Under the pieces are notes generated by a model. It made no database searches. It saw only the letters and a program-made list of their open reading frames with translations, and was not told the DNA's origin. This document shows, one piece after another, positions 33,128 to 41,592 of a DNA stretch of 64,000 nt. The position numbers were made by a program, and so were the translations under genes. The stretch lies in NCBI RefSeq assembly GCF_036416795.1, contig NZ_CP143867.1:1240001-1304000 (forward strand). The letters run 5' to 3'. Origin of the DNA: Bacteroides sp. MSB163 (GTDB lineage: Bacteria; Bacteroidota; Bacteroidia; Bacteroidales; Bacteroidaceae). Positions within the stretch are counted from its first letter, which is position 1. The number at the start of each line of letters is the position of its first letter.

Positions 33128-33619
33128 TTATTTGTCCGTGCATCCTTTTGTGCTGAAAGCTACCAGCATCCAAACCATCTTTTCCTGTTCTTTCAGATAG
33201 CCTGTCATCAGGTCGGCAGTAACGTCGTCACCTGCTTCATTAGCCAGTTCAATGATCTTTCTTTCCTCACCAATGAGGTATCCGTAAGTTTCAAGAATAT
33301 TGCTGACCGCATCGCTACCGCAAGCCACGTCAGATACTTCCTTGATCTTTGCAACTTTCAGGTATTCGCTGAACTTGTTTTCGGGTACACCACCCAGCAT
33401 CAGGATACGTTCTGCAATTTCGTCCACCTTCTCGGCTGCGTCGTCATACATACTTTCAAACTTCTCGTGCAATACGAAGAAACCGTGTCCCTTGATGTTC
33501 CAGTGGAAACCGCGCAGATTCGTGTAATACACCTGGAAATCTGCCAAAAGTTGATGCAATGCAGATACTACGTTAGCTACTCCCGATTCATTTAACTTGA
33601 TGTAATTTAAAGTCTTCAT
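33128..33619 (-). CDS. dps: Dps-family DNA-protecting ferritin-like protein
   Basis: The 163-residue protein carries the Dps fold: YTNLRGFHWNIKGHGFFVLHEKFESMYDD holds the ferroxidase His/Asp/Glu residues of the DPS signature. DEIAERILMLGGVPENKFSEYL is the following helix. Dps oxidises Fe(II) with peroxide, stores iron and protects DNA. It is divergent from oxyR with overlapping promoters and OxyR-like ATAG/CTAT motifs between them, which supports peroxide induction. A convergent terminator separates it from the phage-like module. Confidence 0.92.
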   Translation of the reverse strand: MKTLNYIKLNESGVANVVSALHQLLADFQVYYTNLRGFHWNIKGHGFFVLHEKFESMYDDAAEKVDEIAERILMLGGVPENKFSEYLKVAKIKEVSDVACGSDAVSNILETYGYLIGEERKIIELANEAGDDVTADLMTGYLKEQEKMVWMLVAFSTKGCTDK

Positions 33620-33665
33620 AATTTTATGGTTTTAATAGTTTATACTGTTTTTCTTTTTTCTGAGA

Positions 33666-33732
33666 CAAAGATAAGGCAGAAACCCATGCTTGTCAAACAG
33701 ATAATTTCTATCTTTGCATAGACAGAATCTAT
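33666..33732. promoter_or_regulatory. Divergent dps/oxyR promoters with a tandem OxyR-box-like site
   Basis: For dps, the minus strand has TTTG (33694-33697), 20 bases, then TATCTTTG (33666-33673). For oxyR, TATCTTTG is at 33709-33716. Overlapping these, ACAG-N7-CTAT-N6-ATAG-N7-CTAT spans 33697-33732, close to the enterobacterial OxyR tandem motif but with six instead of seven bases in the centre. Confidence 0.6.
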
Positions 33733-33759
33733 ATAACCCGTTCAAACCCCTTATTTATC

Positions 33760-34686
33760 ATGACTTTACAACAACTGGAATACATTCTTGCCGTTAGTCA
33801 GTTCCGCCATTTCGCCAAAGCTGCGGAACATTGCCGTGTAACTCAACCCACCCTGAGTGCCATGATACAGAAACTGGAAGACGAGTTAGACACTAAGATA
33901 TTCGACCGCAGCCAACAGCCCATCTGCCCTACTCCCGTCGGGCAGCTTGTAATAGAGCAAGCCCGTATCGTATTGGAACAGGCAGGCCATATAAAGGATA
34001 TTATTGAAGAAGAGAAGCACTCCTTATCGGGTGTCTTTAAGTTAGGTATACTCCCCACCATCGCCCCTTATCTGTTGCCCCGCTTCTTTCCGCAACTGAT
34101 GAAGAAATATCCTCAATTGGATATCCGCGTAACGGAGATGAAGACGAAGGACATCAAACAGGCTCTTATAAAAGGAGAGATAGATGCCGGCATTATCGCC
34201 ACCCTGCCTGAAAAGGATGACTTCCGCCAGATACCTTTATTCTACGAACAATTCTATGCTTATATCGCGCGCGAAAGCAAACTGTTCGATAATAAGATTA
34301 TCCGTACCTCCGATCTCAGCGACGAACAGCTTTGGATGCTTGACGAGGGACATTGCTTCCGCGACCAGTTAGTTCGCTTCTGCCAGATGAAGGCAGCGCA
34401 AGCCAGCCAGATCGCTTATCATTTAGGTAGCATGGAGACATTCATGCGTATGGTGGAAAGCGGTAAAGGCGTTACCTTCATTCCCGAACTTGCCATCGAT
34501 CAGCTCAACGAGACACAGAAAGAGTTGGTGCGCCCCTTTGCCATCCCCACTCCTACCCGGCAGATCATTCTCATCACCAATGAACATTTCATACGAACCA
34601 CCTTATTGGAGGTACTCACAAAAGAAATACAAGCCTCTGTACCCCGCGAAATGCTGTCTCTGCGGGCAACTCAGTGCGTTGTATAG
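33760..34686 (+). CDS. oxyR: LysR-type peroxide sensor OxyR
   Basis: A LysR-family activator of 308 residues. The N-terminal HTH (LEYILAVSQFRHFAKAAEHC, VTQPTLSAMIQKLE) is followed by a substrate-binding-like domain. The redox pair is GHCFRDQLVRFC, Cys199 and Cys208, identical in position and spacing to E. coli OxyR. It senses H2O2 by disulfide formation and activates dps and ahpCF, which flank it here. OxyR-box-like sites lie upstream (33697-33732) and at its own 3' end (34683-34718). Confidence 0.93.
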   Translation: MTLQQLEYILAVSQFRHFAKAAEHCRVTQPTLSAMIQKLEDELDTKIFDRSQQPICPTPVGQLVIEQARIVLEQAGHIKDIIEEEKHSLSGVFKLGILPTIAPYLLPRFFPQLMKKYPQLDIRVTEMKTKDIKQALIKGEIDAGIIATLPEKDDFRQIPLFYEQFYAYIARESKLFDNKIIRTSDLSDEQLWMLDEGHCFRDQLVRFCQMKAAQASQIAYHLGSMETFMRMVESGKGVTFIPELAIDQLNETQKELVRPFAIPTPTRQIILITNEHFIRTTLLEVLTKEIQASVPREMLSLRATQCVV

Positions 34687-34718
34687 ATTTCGTCTATCGG
34701 CCCATAAATCTTTTCAAT
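34683..34718 (+). promoter_or_regulatory. OxyR-box-like site upstream of ahpC
   Basis: ATAG-N7-CTAT-N6-ATAA-N7-CAAT, beginning inside the oxyR stop region. The first half-pair is exact and the second has one change in each tetramer. The N6 centre matches the site upstream of oxyR. Confidence 0.5.
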
Positions 34719-34751
34719 CGGTTTTTTTGTTCTATCGGCAAAAGATGCTAT

Positions 34752-34834
34752 ATTTTTGCAAAAGCGAAATTCAGCTGCACCTCAGCATAATCAAGCGAGC
34801 TTGCTTCTGCATTCGGTTTGCATGAACTTTGCAT
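34752..34834 (+). promoter_or_regulatory. Promoter-linked repeat element, copy B, upstream of ahpC
   Basis: The blocks TATTTTTGC, AAAGCGAA, AGCTGCACCTCAGCAT, a small hairpin (CAAGCGAGCTTG), TCTGCATTCGGTTTGCAT and CTTTGCAT occur in the same order as in copy A (18451-18543). GAACTTTG (34824-34831) is a near match to TAnnTTTG and may be the -7 box for ahpC. Confidence 0.6.
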
Positions 34835-34878
34835 CATCGAAAAAACAAAGTACTAAACCTTTTAAAACAAAAAAGATT

Positions 34879-35445
34879 ATGGAACCAATTATCAATTCAC
34901 AGCTTCCTGAATTCAAAGTTCAGGCATTCCAGAACGGAAGTTTCAAAACAGTAACTAACGAAGACGTAAAAGGCAAGTGGGCTATTTTCTTCTTTTATCC
35001 CGCAGACTTTACGTTTGTATGCCCTACCGAACTGGTGGACATCGCTGAAAAATACGAGCAATTCCAGGCAATGGGTGTAGAGGTATACTCTGTAAGTACG
35101 GACTCTCACTTCGTGCACAAAGCATGGCACGATGCATCCGAAAGTATCCGTAAGATCAAGTATCCGATGCTGGCAGACCCTACAGGCGTGCTGACTCGCG
35201 CATTCGGTGTAATGATCGAAGAAGAAGGTATGGCTTACCGCGGCACATTTGTCGTGAACCCCGAAGGCAAAATCAAGATTGCCGAAATACAGGACAATAA
35301 CATCGGACGTAATGCCGACGAACTTCTCCGCAAGGTAGAAGCAGCACAGTTCGTTGCAACACACGACGGTGAAGTATGTCCCGCAAAATGGAAGAAAGGC
35401 GGCGAAACACTGAAACCAAGTATAGATTTAGTTGGTAAGATTTAA
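34879..35445 (+). CDS. ahpC: Alkyl hydroperoxide reductase peroxidase subunit AhpC
   Basis: A typical 2-Cys peroxiredoxin of 188 residues: peroxidatic Cys48 in DFTFVCPTEL and resolving Cys167 in GEVCPAKW. It reduces H2O2 and organic peroxides and is itself reduced by AhpF, encoded downstream. The ATG at 34879 (MEPIINSQLPEF) is the family start; the frame upstream from 34756 runs through the repeat element. An intrinsic terminator follows the stop, so most transcripts probably end before ahpF. Confidence 0.95.
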   Translation: MEPIINSQLPEFKVQAFQNGSFKTVTNEDVKGKWAIFFFYPADFTFVCPTELVDIAEKYEQFQAMGVEVYSVSTDSHFVHKAWHDASESIRKIKYPMLADPTGVLTRAFGVMIEEEGMAYRGTFVVNPEGKIKIAEIQDNNIGRNADELLRKVEAAQFVATHDGEVCPAKWKKGGETLKPSIDLVGKI

Positions 35446-35468
35446 GTTCACATCCCTTTTTTATTAGC

Positions 35469-35511
35469 GAGGTCCCCTTTATCCATTGCACACATAGAGG
35501 GGACCTCTTTT
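35469..35511 (+). terminator. Intrinsic terminator after ahpC
   Basis: GAGGTCCCCT (35469-35478) pairs perfectly with AGGGGACCTC (35498-35507), followed by TTTT. Confidence 0.85.
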
Positions 35512-35527
35512 ATCTTATCATTAGTAC

Positions 35528-35625
35528 CCGTTGGCGAGATTAGTTTATATCGGAATAGTAATGAACTAAATGCTGATAATCTTTTAACTCATAACCCTAC
35601 GGAAACGAATTAATCCCGCCAACGG
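35528..35625. repeat. 18-bp inverted repeat between ahpC and ahpF
   Basis: CCGTTGGCGAGATTAGTT (35528-35545) and AATTAATCCCGCCAACGG (35608-35625) are reverse complements with two mismatches and 62 bases between them. It lies between the ahpC terminator and the ahpF start. A degenerate relative (CTGTTGGCAGAATTGATTTA) is seen near 59186, so it may be a dispersed repeat. Confidence 0.6.
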
Positions 35626-35646
35626 AATACATTAGTATAGACTGTT

Positions 35647-37206
35647 ATGTTAGAAACAAGCATTTTAAATCAAGTACGTAGCGTCTTCCAAAACCTGGAA
35701 GCACAGTACACTTTTCATATCACCTGCCATCCACGGCACGAAAGCGCACAGGAACTGACAGAGTTGCTGAAAGATGTAGCAGGATGTTCCGATAAACTCT
35801 CCTGTGAGGTAACTGAAACCGAAGAACCAAAGCTGGAATTCTCTTTACTGAAAAACGGGAAAGAAACCGGTGTCAAATTCCGCGGAATACCGAACGGTCA
35901 TGAATTCACATCTTTGCTTCTGGCAATACTGAATGCCGATGGAAAGGGGAAAAATCTTCCTGATGAAGCCATCAGCCGACGCATTCAGGCGTTGAAAGGG
36001 CCCGTTTCATTGCAGACTTATGTATCATTGACATGTACCAACTGCCCCGATGTGGTGCAGGCTCTGAACATTATGGCTTTGCTGAACGGACAGGTCACGC
36101 ATGAAATGATAGACGGCGCTCTTTTCCAGGAAGAAGTGGATGCACTGAAAATTCAAGGCGTACCGTCCGTCTATGCCAACGGTAAATTGCTTCATGTAGG
36201 ACGTGGCACTTTAGGCGAACTTCTGCAAAAGCTGGAAGAAATGTTCGGCTCCGAACCTGTGGGGAATGCAGAGCCTATCTCACGTACTTATGATGTCCTC
36301 GTATTAGGTGGCGGACCGGCAGGTGCCTCAGCTGCGATCTATTCAGCCCGCAAGGGATTACGGGTAGCTATTGTAGCTGAAAAGATCGGTGGCCAGGTAA
36401 AGGAAACCGTAGGAATCGAGAATCTGATCTCCGTGCCGCAGACTACAGGTGCACAGTTGGCAGACAATTTAAGAAGCCATATCAATCATTATCCCATCGA
36501 CTTGTTTGAAGACCGTAAGATAGAGAAGGCGGAGCTTCAAGGAAAAGAAAAGAGGATTTCAGTAGTGGGCGGTGAAGTATTCATATCTCCCGGTGTTATC
36601 ATTGCCACCGGCGCAAGCTGGCGCAAACTGAATGTGGAAGGTGAAACGGAATATATAGGCAGAGGAGTTGCTTTCTGTCCGCATTGCGACGGACCGTTCT
36701 ATCAGGGAAAAGACGTAGCCGTTATCGGTGGCGGAAACTCCGGTATAGAAGCAGCCATCGACTTGGCGGGTATCTGCCGGAAAGTGACTGTCTTTGAATT
36801 TGCCGATACGCTGAAAGCCGACCAGGTACTGCAAGAAAAGGCGCAAAGCTTGCCGAATGTAGAAATCTTCACTTCCTCACAGACTACCAAAGTAGTGGGA
36901 AACGGTGATAAGGTAACAGCTATCCGCGTCAAAGATCGTGTAAGCGGCGAAGAACGGGATTTCCCATTGGATGGCATCTTCGTACAGATTGGCCTGGCAG
37001 CCAATAGCGCTCCTTTCCGTGACATGCTGGAAACGACTCCAATAGGCGAAATCAAGATCGACGCTTTTTGCCGCACCACGCTTCCGGGAGTTTATGCAGC
37101 AGGAGATGTCTCGAACGTTCCCTACAAACAGATAGTAATTGCAATGGGTGAAGGTGCAAAGGCGGCACTGTCGGCATTTGATGACCGCATCCGGGGAATT
37201 GCATAA
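35647..37206 (+). CDS. ahpF: Alkyl hydroperoxide reductase flavoprotein subunit AhpF
   Basis: At 519 residues the layout matches AhpF. A tandem thioredoxin-fold N-terminal domain carries CTNC (Cys130, Cys133). An FAD-binding segment follows (LGGGPAGASAAIYSARKG), then the thioredoxin-reductase CPHC pair in FCPHCDGPF, an NAD(P)-binding GGGNSGIEAA, and the closing GVYAAGDVSNVPYKQ. It passes electrons from NADH to AhpC. It is separated from ahpC by a terminator and an inverted repeat. No TAnnTTTG box was recognised in the gap, so how it is transcribed is unclear. Confidence 0.94.
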   Translation: MLETSILNQVRSVFQNLEAQYTFHITCHPRHESAQELTELLKDVAGCSDKLSCEVTETEEPKLEFSLLKNGKETGVKFRGIPNGHEFTSLLLAILNADGKGKNLPDEAISRRIQALKGPVSLQTYVSLTCTNCPDVVQALNIMALLNGQVTHEMIDGALFQEEVDALKIQGVPSVYANGKLLHVGRGTLGELLQKLEEMFGSEPVGNAEPISRTYDVLVLGGGPAGASAAIYSARKGLRVAIVAEKIGGQVKETVGIENLISVPQTTGAQLADNLRSHINHYPIDLFEDRKIEKAELQGKEKRISVVGGEVFISPGVIIATGASWRKLNVEGETEYIGRGVAFCPHCDGPFYQGKDVAVIGGGNSGIEAAIDLAGICRKVTVFEFADTLKADQVLQEKAQSLPNVEIFTSSQTTKVVGNGDKVTAIRVKDRVSGEERDFPLDGIFVQIGLAANSAPFRDMLETTPIGEIKIDAFCRTTLPGVYAAGDVSNVPYKQIVIAMGEGAKAALSAFDDRIRGIA

Positions 37207-37215
37207 AGTAGGTAC

Positions 37216-37294
37216 GCGGACGATGCGGATTGGGCGGACGAATGCGGATGAAAAATAAAAATCCGCGTTCGTCCGTTCTATCCGTGTAGTCCGC
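37216..37294. terminator. Large imperfect hairpin between convergent genes
   Basis: 34-base arms (37216-37249 and 37261-37294) rich in GCGGAC/GTCCGC pair with seven mismatches around an 11-base A-rich loop. ahpF and the regulator gene converge on it. It is probably a bidirectional terminator or a repeat of the REP type. Confidence 0.6.
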
Positions 37295-37298
37295 ATAT

Positions 37299-38966
37299 CT
37301 ATTTCTCAGAAAGAAATTCAGCGATATCCTCTTTTTCTGCCATGCCCAATTTCTGCCGTATCACCGTCTTACGTTGATACACTGTCCGTATGCTCTGCTG
37401 GATAACCACGCTAATCTCTTTCGTCGAAAAGTCCGACTTCAACAAACAGCAGAGTTGCAGTTCCTTTTCATTCAGGATATTTCCATACTTCTGACTGATA
37501 CGGGTATAAAAGCCATCATGTACCATGTCAATAGTCTTATACAAATCACTCCAAACCAGCAAATCGTCCACCGCTACATCTTTATTGGCTATCCGTCCCA
37601 TCTGTACCAATAGCTCCTGATGATCGGAACTGGGATTCGTAGCCACAATACGTATCAGACCTAACTGCTGAAGCAGCATCTTCTTGACAAACTTATCATT
37701 ATTGCCGCTTTCATCGCCTTCCGTCTCATGCAGCAGACGGCGCAAGGCTTCCAGTTCTTCTTCCTTCTCCACAAGCAAATGCTTTCTTCGCTGCAAATAC
37801 CAGACGACAACCAGCAACAACAAAATACAGAGAGCCACCACTCCGACAAAGAAGGTCCGTTCTTTCTGTTTTTCCAGTTGCAGATTCATATTCTGCTGTT
37901 GGAGTAACAATTGCACCTTTCCTTTTTGAGCTATCACCCGCTGGTCACGGATAAAGTTGTTATACAACCGGTTTGAGAAGAACGCCACATCCCGAATTGT
38001 AAAAGAACGGTTGTCCATATAATCCATCAATGTTTTCTGTACCAGACAAAAGTTAGCCAACGATAAGTCCTGGTCAATATAGGGCGAACGCACGCTATCA
38101 CCCATTTGTATATAGTAGCGGGCGGAATCCATCTGACCCATATTCAGGAAATAACGCGAAAGAGCATAATAAGATAAGGACTCGAAGGGGTGTTTTGTCT
38201 CTTTATATTCCTGTAAACTGCGGCGTTGTAAATCGATAGCTTCCCGATTCTTTCCGGAGTCACTCAATATATCCGCATAGTTGCGCATCACATAGTACAG
38301 CGCTTTCAGAGAGTCCGCGGATGTATACAGGCATTCAGTAGCTTTGCGGAGAGCCAGCAGCGCAGAATCATTCTGATTTGCACAGTAGTATGATATCGCC
38401 AGACTGTTGTAGTTATTATATTGTCGGGTGGAATCAGGCTCTATAGCTATCAATTGCTTCTGCAAGCGTATCAGACCTTCAAAGTCATCATTACCTTCTC
38501 CTATATTCGCTATGGACCGCAGCAAATCAAGACGGGCAGCCGTATCACTACGCAAGGCTGCAATACGATTCCCTTCGGCCATCATCTCAGTGGCTTCTTT
38601 ATATCTCTCGCTATCGTAGAAGTAATGCGCTGCCAGTTTGCAGGTACGCAGCAACCGCAATGTGTCACTCACATCCGGCCTTCCATAATAATCCAAGGCA
38701 TATAACAGCAAAGAATCTTCATTCATTACCCAATGTGCATTATAGTGGGCTTGCCCCATAGCCAATGCAAACCGTGCCCGCAATGAATCCGGCAATGCTT
38801 CGGGATCTTCCACCGACCGAAGCAGAGCAATCGCCTCCTCTGCATTCTGCTGTAACATCTGCTCCGCCTTTTCTATCCGGATGCGTTGCGATGGCAGGGC
38901 TTCTGCACATGCTGCCAATACCAACACGCATACCCAACCTATCAAACCATGTTTCAATGCTTTCAT
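37299..38966 (-). CDS. TPR membrane protein with cytoplasmic LuxR-like HTH
   Basis: A lipoprotein-like or cleavable signal (VCVLVLAACAEA) is followed by TPRs over about residues 30-330 (YNNYNSLAISYYCANQNDSA and similar). One membrane helix comes next (FFVGVVALCILLLLVVVWYL), then a coiled coil. A C-terminal HTH ends the protein (ILNEKELQLCCLLKSDFSTK, then SVVIQQSIRTVYQRKTVIR). This Bacteroidetes design couples an extracytoplasmic TPR sensor directly to a DNA-binding domain. The start at 38966 is chosen because the TATCTTTG box (38997-39004, minus) overlaps the alternative start at 38999. It may control the neighbouring divergent receptor gene at 39247. Confidence 0.75.
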   Translation of the reverse strand: MKALKHGLIGWVCVLVLAACAEALPSQRIRIEKAEQMLQQNAEEAIALLRSVEDPEALPDSLRARFALAMGQAHYNAHWVMNEDSLLLYALDYYGRPDVSDTLRLLRTCKLAAHYFYDSERYKEATEMMAEGNRIAALRSDTAARLDLLRSIANIGEGNDDFEGLIRLQKQLIAIEPDSTRQYNNYNSLAISYYCANQNDSALLALRKATECLYTSADSLKALYYVMRNYADILSDSGKNREAIDLQRRSLQEYKETKHPFESLSYYALSRYFLNMGQMDSARYYIQMGDSVRSPYIDQDLSLANFCLVQKTLMDYMDNRSFTIRDVAFFSNRLYNNFIRDQRVIAQKGKVQLLLQQQNMNLQLEKQKERTFFVGVVALCILLLLVVVWYLQRRKHLLVEKEEELEALRRLLHETEGDESGNNDKFVKKMLLQQLGLIRIVATNPSSDHQELLVQMGRIANKDVAVDDLLVWSDLYKTIDMVHDGFYTRISQKYGNILNEKELQLCCLLKSDFSTKEISVVIQQSIRTVYQRKTVIRQKLGMAEKEDIAEFLSEK

Positions 38967-38996
38967 GCCGTCCTTCCTTCTTGCTTTAAGTCTTTG

Positions 38997-39004
38997 CAAA
39001 GATA
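38997..39004 (-). promoter_or_regulatory. -7 box TATCTTTG for the TPR/HTH gene
   Basis: Plus-strand CAAAGATA, 30 bases upstream of the start at 38966. Confidence 0.55.
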
Positions 39005-39194
39005 GATATTTATCAATTAACGGAAGTTACGGCATCCCATTTTTTGCACTTTTCTTTATATATAAACTTGAAATGGGAAGATATAAACTTTTCTATAAAT
39101 CGCAGTTTAAATCCCCTTAATTCTCAGATAGTTACAAAAGTTGTCGCACTTTATTTAGTGCCACATATAAACCACTTTTCTCCCCCGATCCCCC

Positions 39195-39202
39195 TACCTT
39201 TG
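39195..39202 (+). promoter_or_regulatory. -7 box TACCTTTG for the beta-barrel receptor gene
   Basis: Exact TAnnTTTG match, 44 bases upstream of the ATG at 39247. Confidence 0.55.
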
Positions 39203-39246
39203 TCATGTTCAAAGAACAGAAATAATCACTAAAAATAATAAGAAAA

Positions 39247-41559
39247 ATGAAGAGACTAAGTATCATTTCAGGAGTATTATTCCTATGTACCTCCCTGATG
39301 GCGGCAAACAAAATCACAGGGAAAATCATCGATGAGAGTAACAATCAGCACATCGAGTATGCCAATGTCAGCCTGCTGACTCAGGATTCGACATTCATCA
39401 CCGGAGTTGCCACAGATAACGGTGGCGGCTTCCTGCTGAAAGAAGTAAACGATGGAGATTATATCTTATGTATCTCATGCGTCGGATATGAAAGCTCCTA
39501 TCTCTCCATCCGCAACCTGCAAGCCAACCTGAATCTGGGAGAACTGCCCCTGTCGCCCGATAATGTAATGCTGGAAAGTGTTACCGTCACAGCCAGCCCC
39601 ATCATCAAAAAGACCGACCGGCAAATTATCCTCCCGACCGAAATGCAGACTAAAGCCGCTTCCAACGGAGTTTCCTTACTGAGAAATCTACAACTGTCGC
39701 GTATCCTGATCAATCCGATAGACAACAGCATCACGATTCCCGGAGGAGACAATGTGCAACTTAGGATTAACGGCGTAGAAGTGACTCAAGCTGAAATAAT
39801 TGCCATCCGCCCGACAGATGTGATCCGGATCGAATATATAGACAATCCCGGCGCACGTTATGGAAATGCAGGAGCTGTATTGAACTACATTGTAAAGAGA
39901 AGAGAATCAGGAGGAAGTATCTCCGCCGACCTCACCAACGGAGTATCCGATACGGGATATGGCGAACATAACCTCGCTGCCAAATACCACTTCAACAAGT
40001 CAGAGCTCAGCACTACCGTATATTGGGGACAGAGAGATCTGAAGTGGACGCGCGAAAACTATGAAAGTTTCCACTTCCCGGAGGCCTATCAGGAGAACAG
40101 AGAGGTGGGAGAACCTACCAAAGTAAAGTATGATAACCTTAACTTCAACCTCAATTACAGCTACCAGGATAATGACAAGCAACTTCTCAATATTGCTCTC
40201 AGAAATCAATACAGCGATACTTCCAGTTCCATGTCGGACAGAATCAGTACATTGTATGAAGGAGACACCTCCTACTCCATATCCGACCTTTCTACCTCCA
40301 AAGTAGTTATCCCTTCTTTGGATATCTATTACCAGAGAAATCTGAAAAACAAGCAGACAATCTATGCGGATATAGTGGCTTCTTATCTGGACAGCAAGAA
40401 TGAACGGACTTTTATTCAGAAAGCCCTTAATAATGACAATAACGATACGGATATCTATTCGGAAACCAAAGGTGAGAAATACTCCGTCATCAGCGAAGGT
40501 ATCTACGAAAAACAATTCAATACGGGTAAGTTTACCGGAGGCATCAAGCATACACAGGCCTATTTGCAAAATAGATATTCGGGTAGTATAGAGAATAAAA
40601 TCACGATGAATACGGCCGAAACGTACCTATTTGCCGAGTATCAATCAAAGATAAAAGCTCTGAACTACACAGTAGGGATTGGAGCCATGAGAACTTATAA
40701 CAGTCAGGAGCAGTATTCTTCCGAGAAGTATATAGTCAAACCTTCCTTAAGCCTGTCGTACTCTATCAACGGGAAGTGGTTTTTCAGATACAACGGATAC
40801 GTGTCGGGCTATGCCCCTTCCCTGTCCGACCTGAACGACATCTCGCAAGCAATGGATAAGTATCAGATACGCAAAGGGAATCCCGACTTAAAGTCTGTTA
40901 CATTCTATGCCAATACACTGTCTGCCAGTTGGCAAAGCAAGTATGTATCTGTCGATTTATTTGGAAGATATAGCTATGACAATAAGCCGATTATGGAAAA
41001 TACCTACTACGAAGACGGGTATTTTGTCCGCACTACCGAGAATCATAAAGGTTTCCACCGGATCAAACTGGAGACAGCTATACAAATACGACCTTACAAA
41101 GAGTATATCTCCATTAAAATCACTCCGTTTCTGAACCGCTATATCAGCTATGGCAACACCTACACGCATACACACACCAATGCAGGACTGCGAGGCAGCC
41201 TGATGGCAATGTACAAGAACTGGGTACTGATGGTAGAAATGAATACCAGCAACCACACTCTGTGGGGTGAAACGCTGACTAAAGAGGAGAAACTGCACAC
41301 CATCATGGCAGGATATAATACGGAGAAATGGAGCCTTTCTGCCGGGGTGCTGAACCCGTTCACCAATAAGTATGAACAGGAAATAGAAAATCTGTCAAAG
41401 TCGGCTCCCTACCGCCAGTTAGCGTACTCCAAGAACTTAAGGCTTTTGTTCATGGTAAATGCATCCTTCAGCCTTGATTTCGGAAAGAAGCGCAACAGCC
41501 AAGGCAGAAGAATCAACAACAGGGATACCGATACCGGAATCTTGTCCGGAAGCAAGTAA
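39247..41559 (+). CDS. TonB-dependent receptor-like outer-membrane beta-barrel protein
   Basis: A signal peptide (VLFLCTSLMAANK) leads into a CarboxypepD_reg-like domain (ITGKIIDESNNQHIEYANVS). A short plug comes next (GGDNVQLRINGVEVTQAEI, IRIEYIDNPGARYGNAGAVLNYIVK), then a barrel of the OMP_b-brl_3 type. The length of 770 residues is shorter than SusC. There is no SusD partner. Such receptors in Bacteroides take up metal chelates or peptides or have unknown ligands. The adjacent divergent TPR/HTH regulator and the convergent S46 peptidase hint at a peptide link, but nothing in the sequence fixes the ligand. Confidence 0.82.
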   Translation: MKRLSIISGVLFLCTSLMAANKITGKIIDESNNQHIEYANVSLLTQDSTFITGVATDNGGGFLLKEVNDGDYILCISCVGYESSYLSIRNLQANLNLGELPLSPDNVMLESVTVTASPIIKKTDRQIILPTEMQTKAASNGVSLLRNLQLSRILINPIDNSITIPGGDNVQLRINGVEVTQAEIIAIRPTDVIRIEYIDNPGARYGNAGAVLNYIVKRRESGGSISADLTNGVSDTGYGEHNLAAKYHFNKSELSTTVYWGQRDLKWTRENYESFHFPEAYQENREVGEPTKVKYDNLNFNLNYSYQDNDKQLLNIALRNQYSDTSSSMSDRISTLYEGDTSYSISDLSTSKVVIPSLDIYYQRNLKNKQTIYADIVASYLDSKNERTFIQKALNNDNNDTDIYSETKGEKYSVISEGIYEKQFNTGKFTGGIKHTQAYLQNRYSGSIENKITMNTAETYLFAEYQSKIKALNYTVGIGAMRTYNSQEQYSSEKYIVKPSLSLSYSINGKWFFRYNGYVSGYAPSLSDLNDISQAMDKYQIRKGNPDLKSVTFYANTLSASWQSKYVSVDLFGRYSYDNKPIMENTYYEDGYFVRTTENHKGFHRIKLETAIQIRPYKEYISIKITPFLNRYISYGNTYTHTHTNAGLRGSLMAMYKNWVLMVEMNTSNHTLWGETLTKEEKLHTIMAGYNTEKWSLSAGVLNPFTNKYEQEIENLSKSAPYRQLAYSKNLRLLFMVNASFSLDFGKKRNSQGRRINNRDTDTGILSGSK

Positions 41560-41592
41560 TTGTCTCCCTCACGAAAAGCAGGGGCCCGTCCA

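Noticed and set aside
34683..34718. rho-independent terminator of oxyR
   Set aside because: The ATAG/CTAT pairs do not form a stable GC-rich stem; the pattern fits an OxyR site better.
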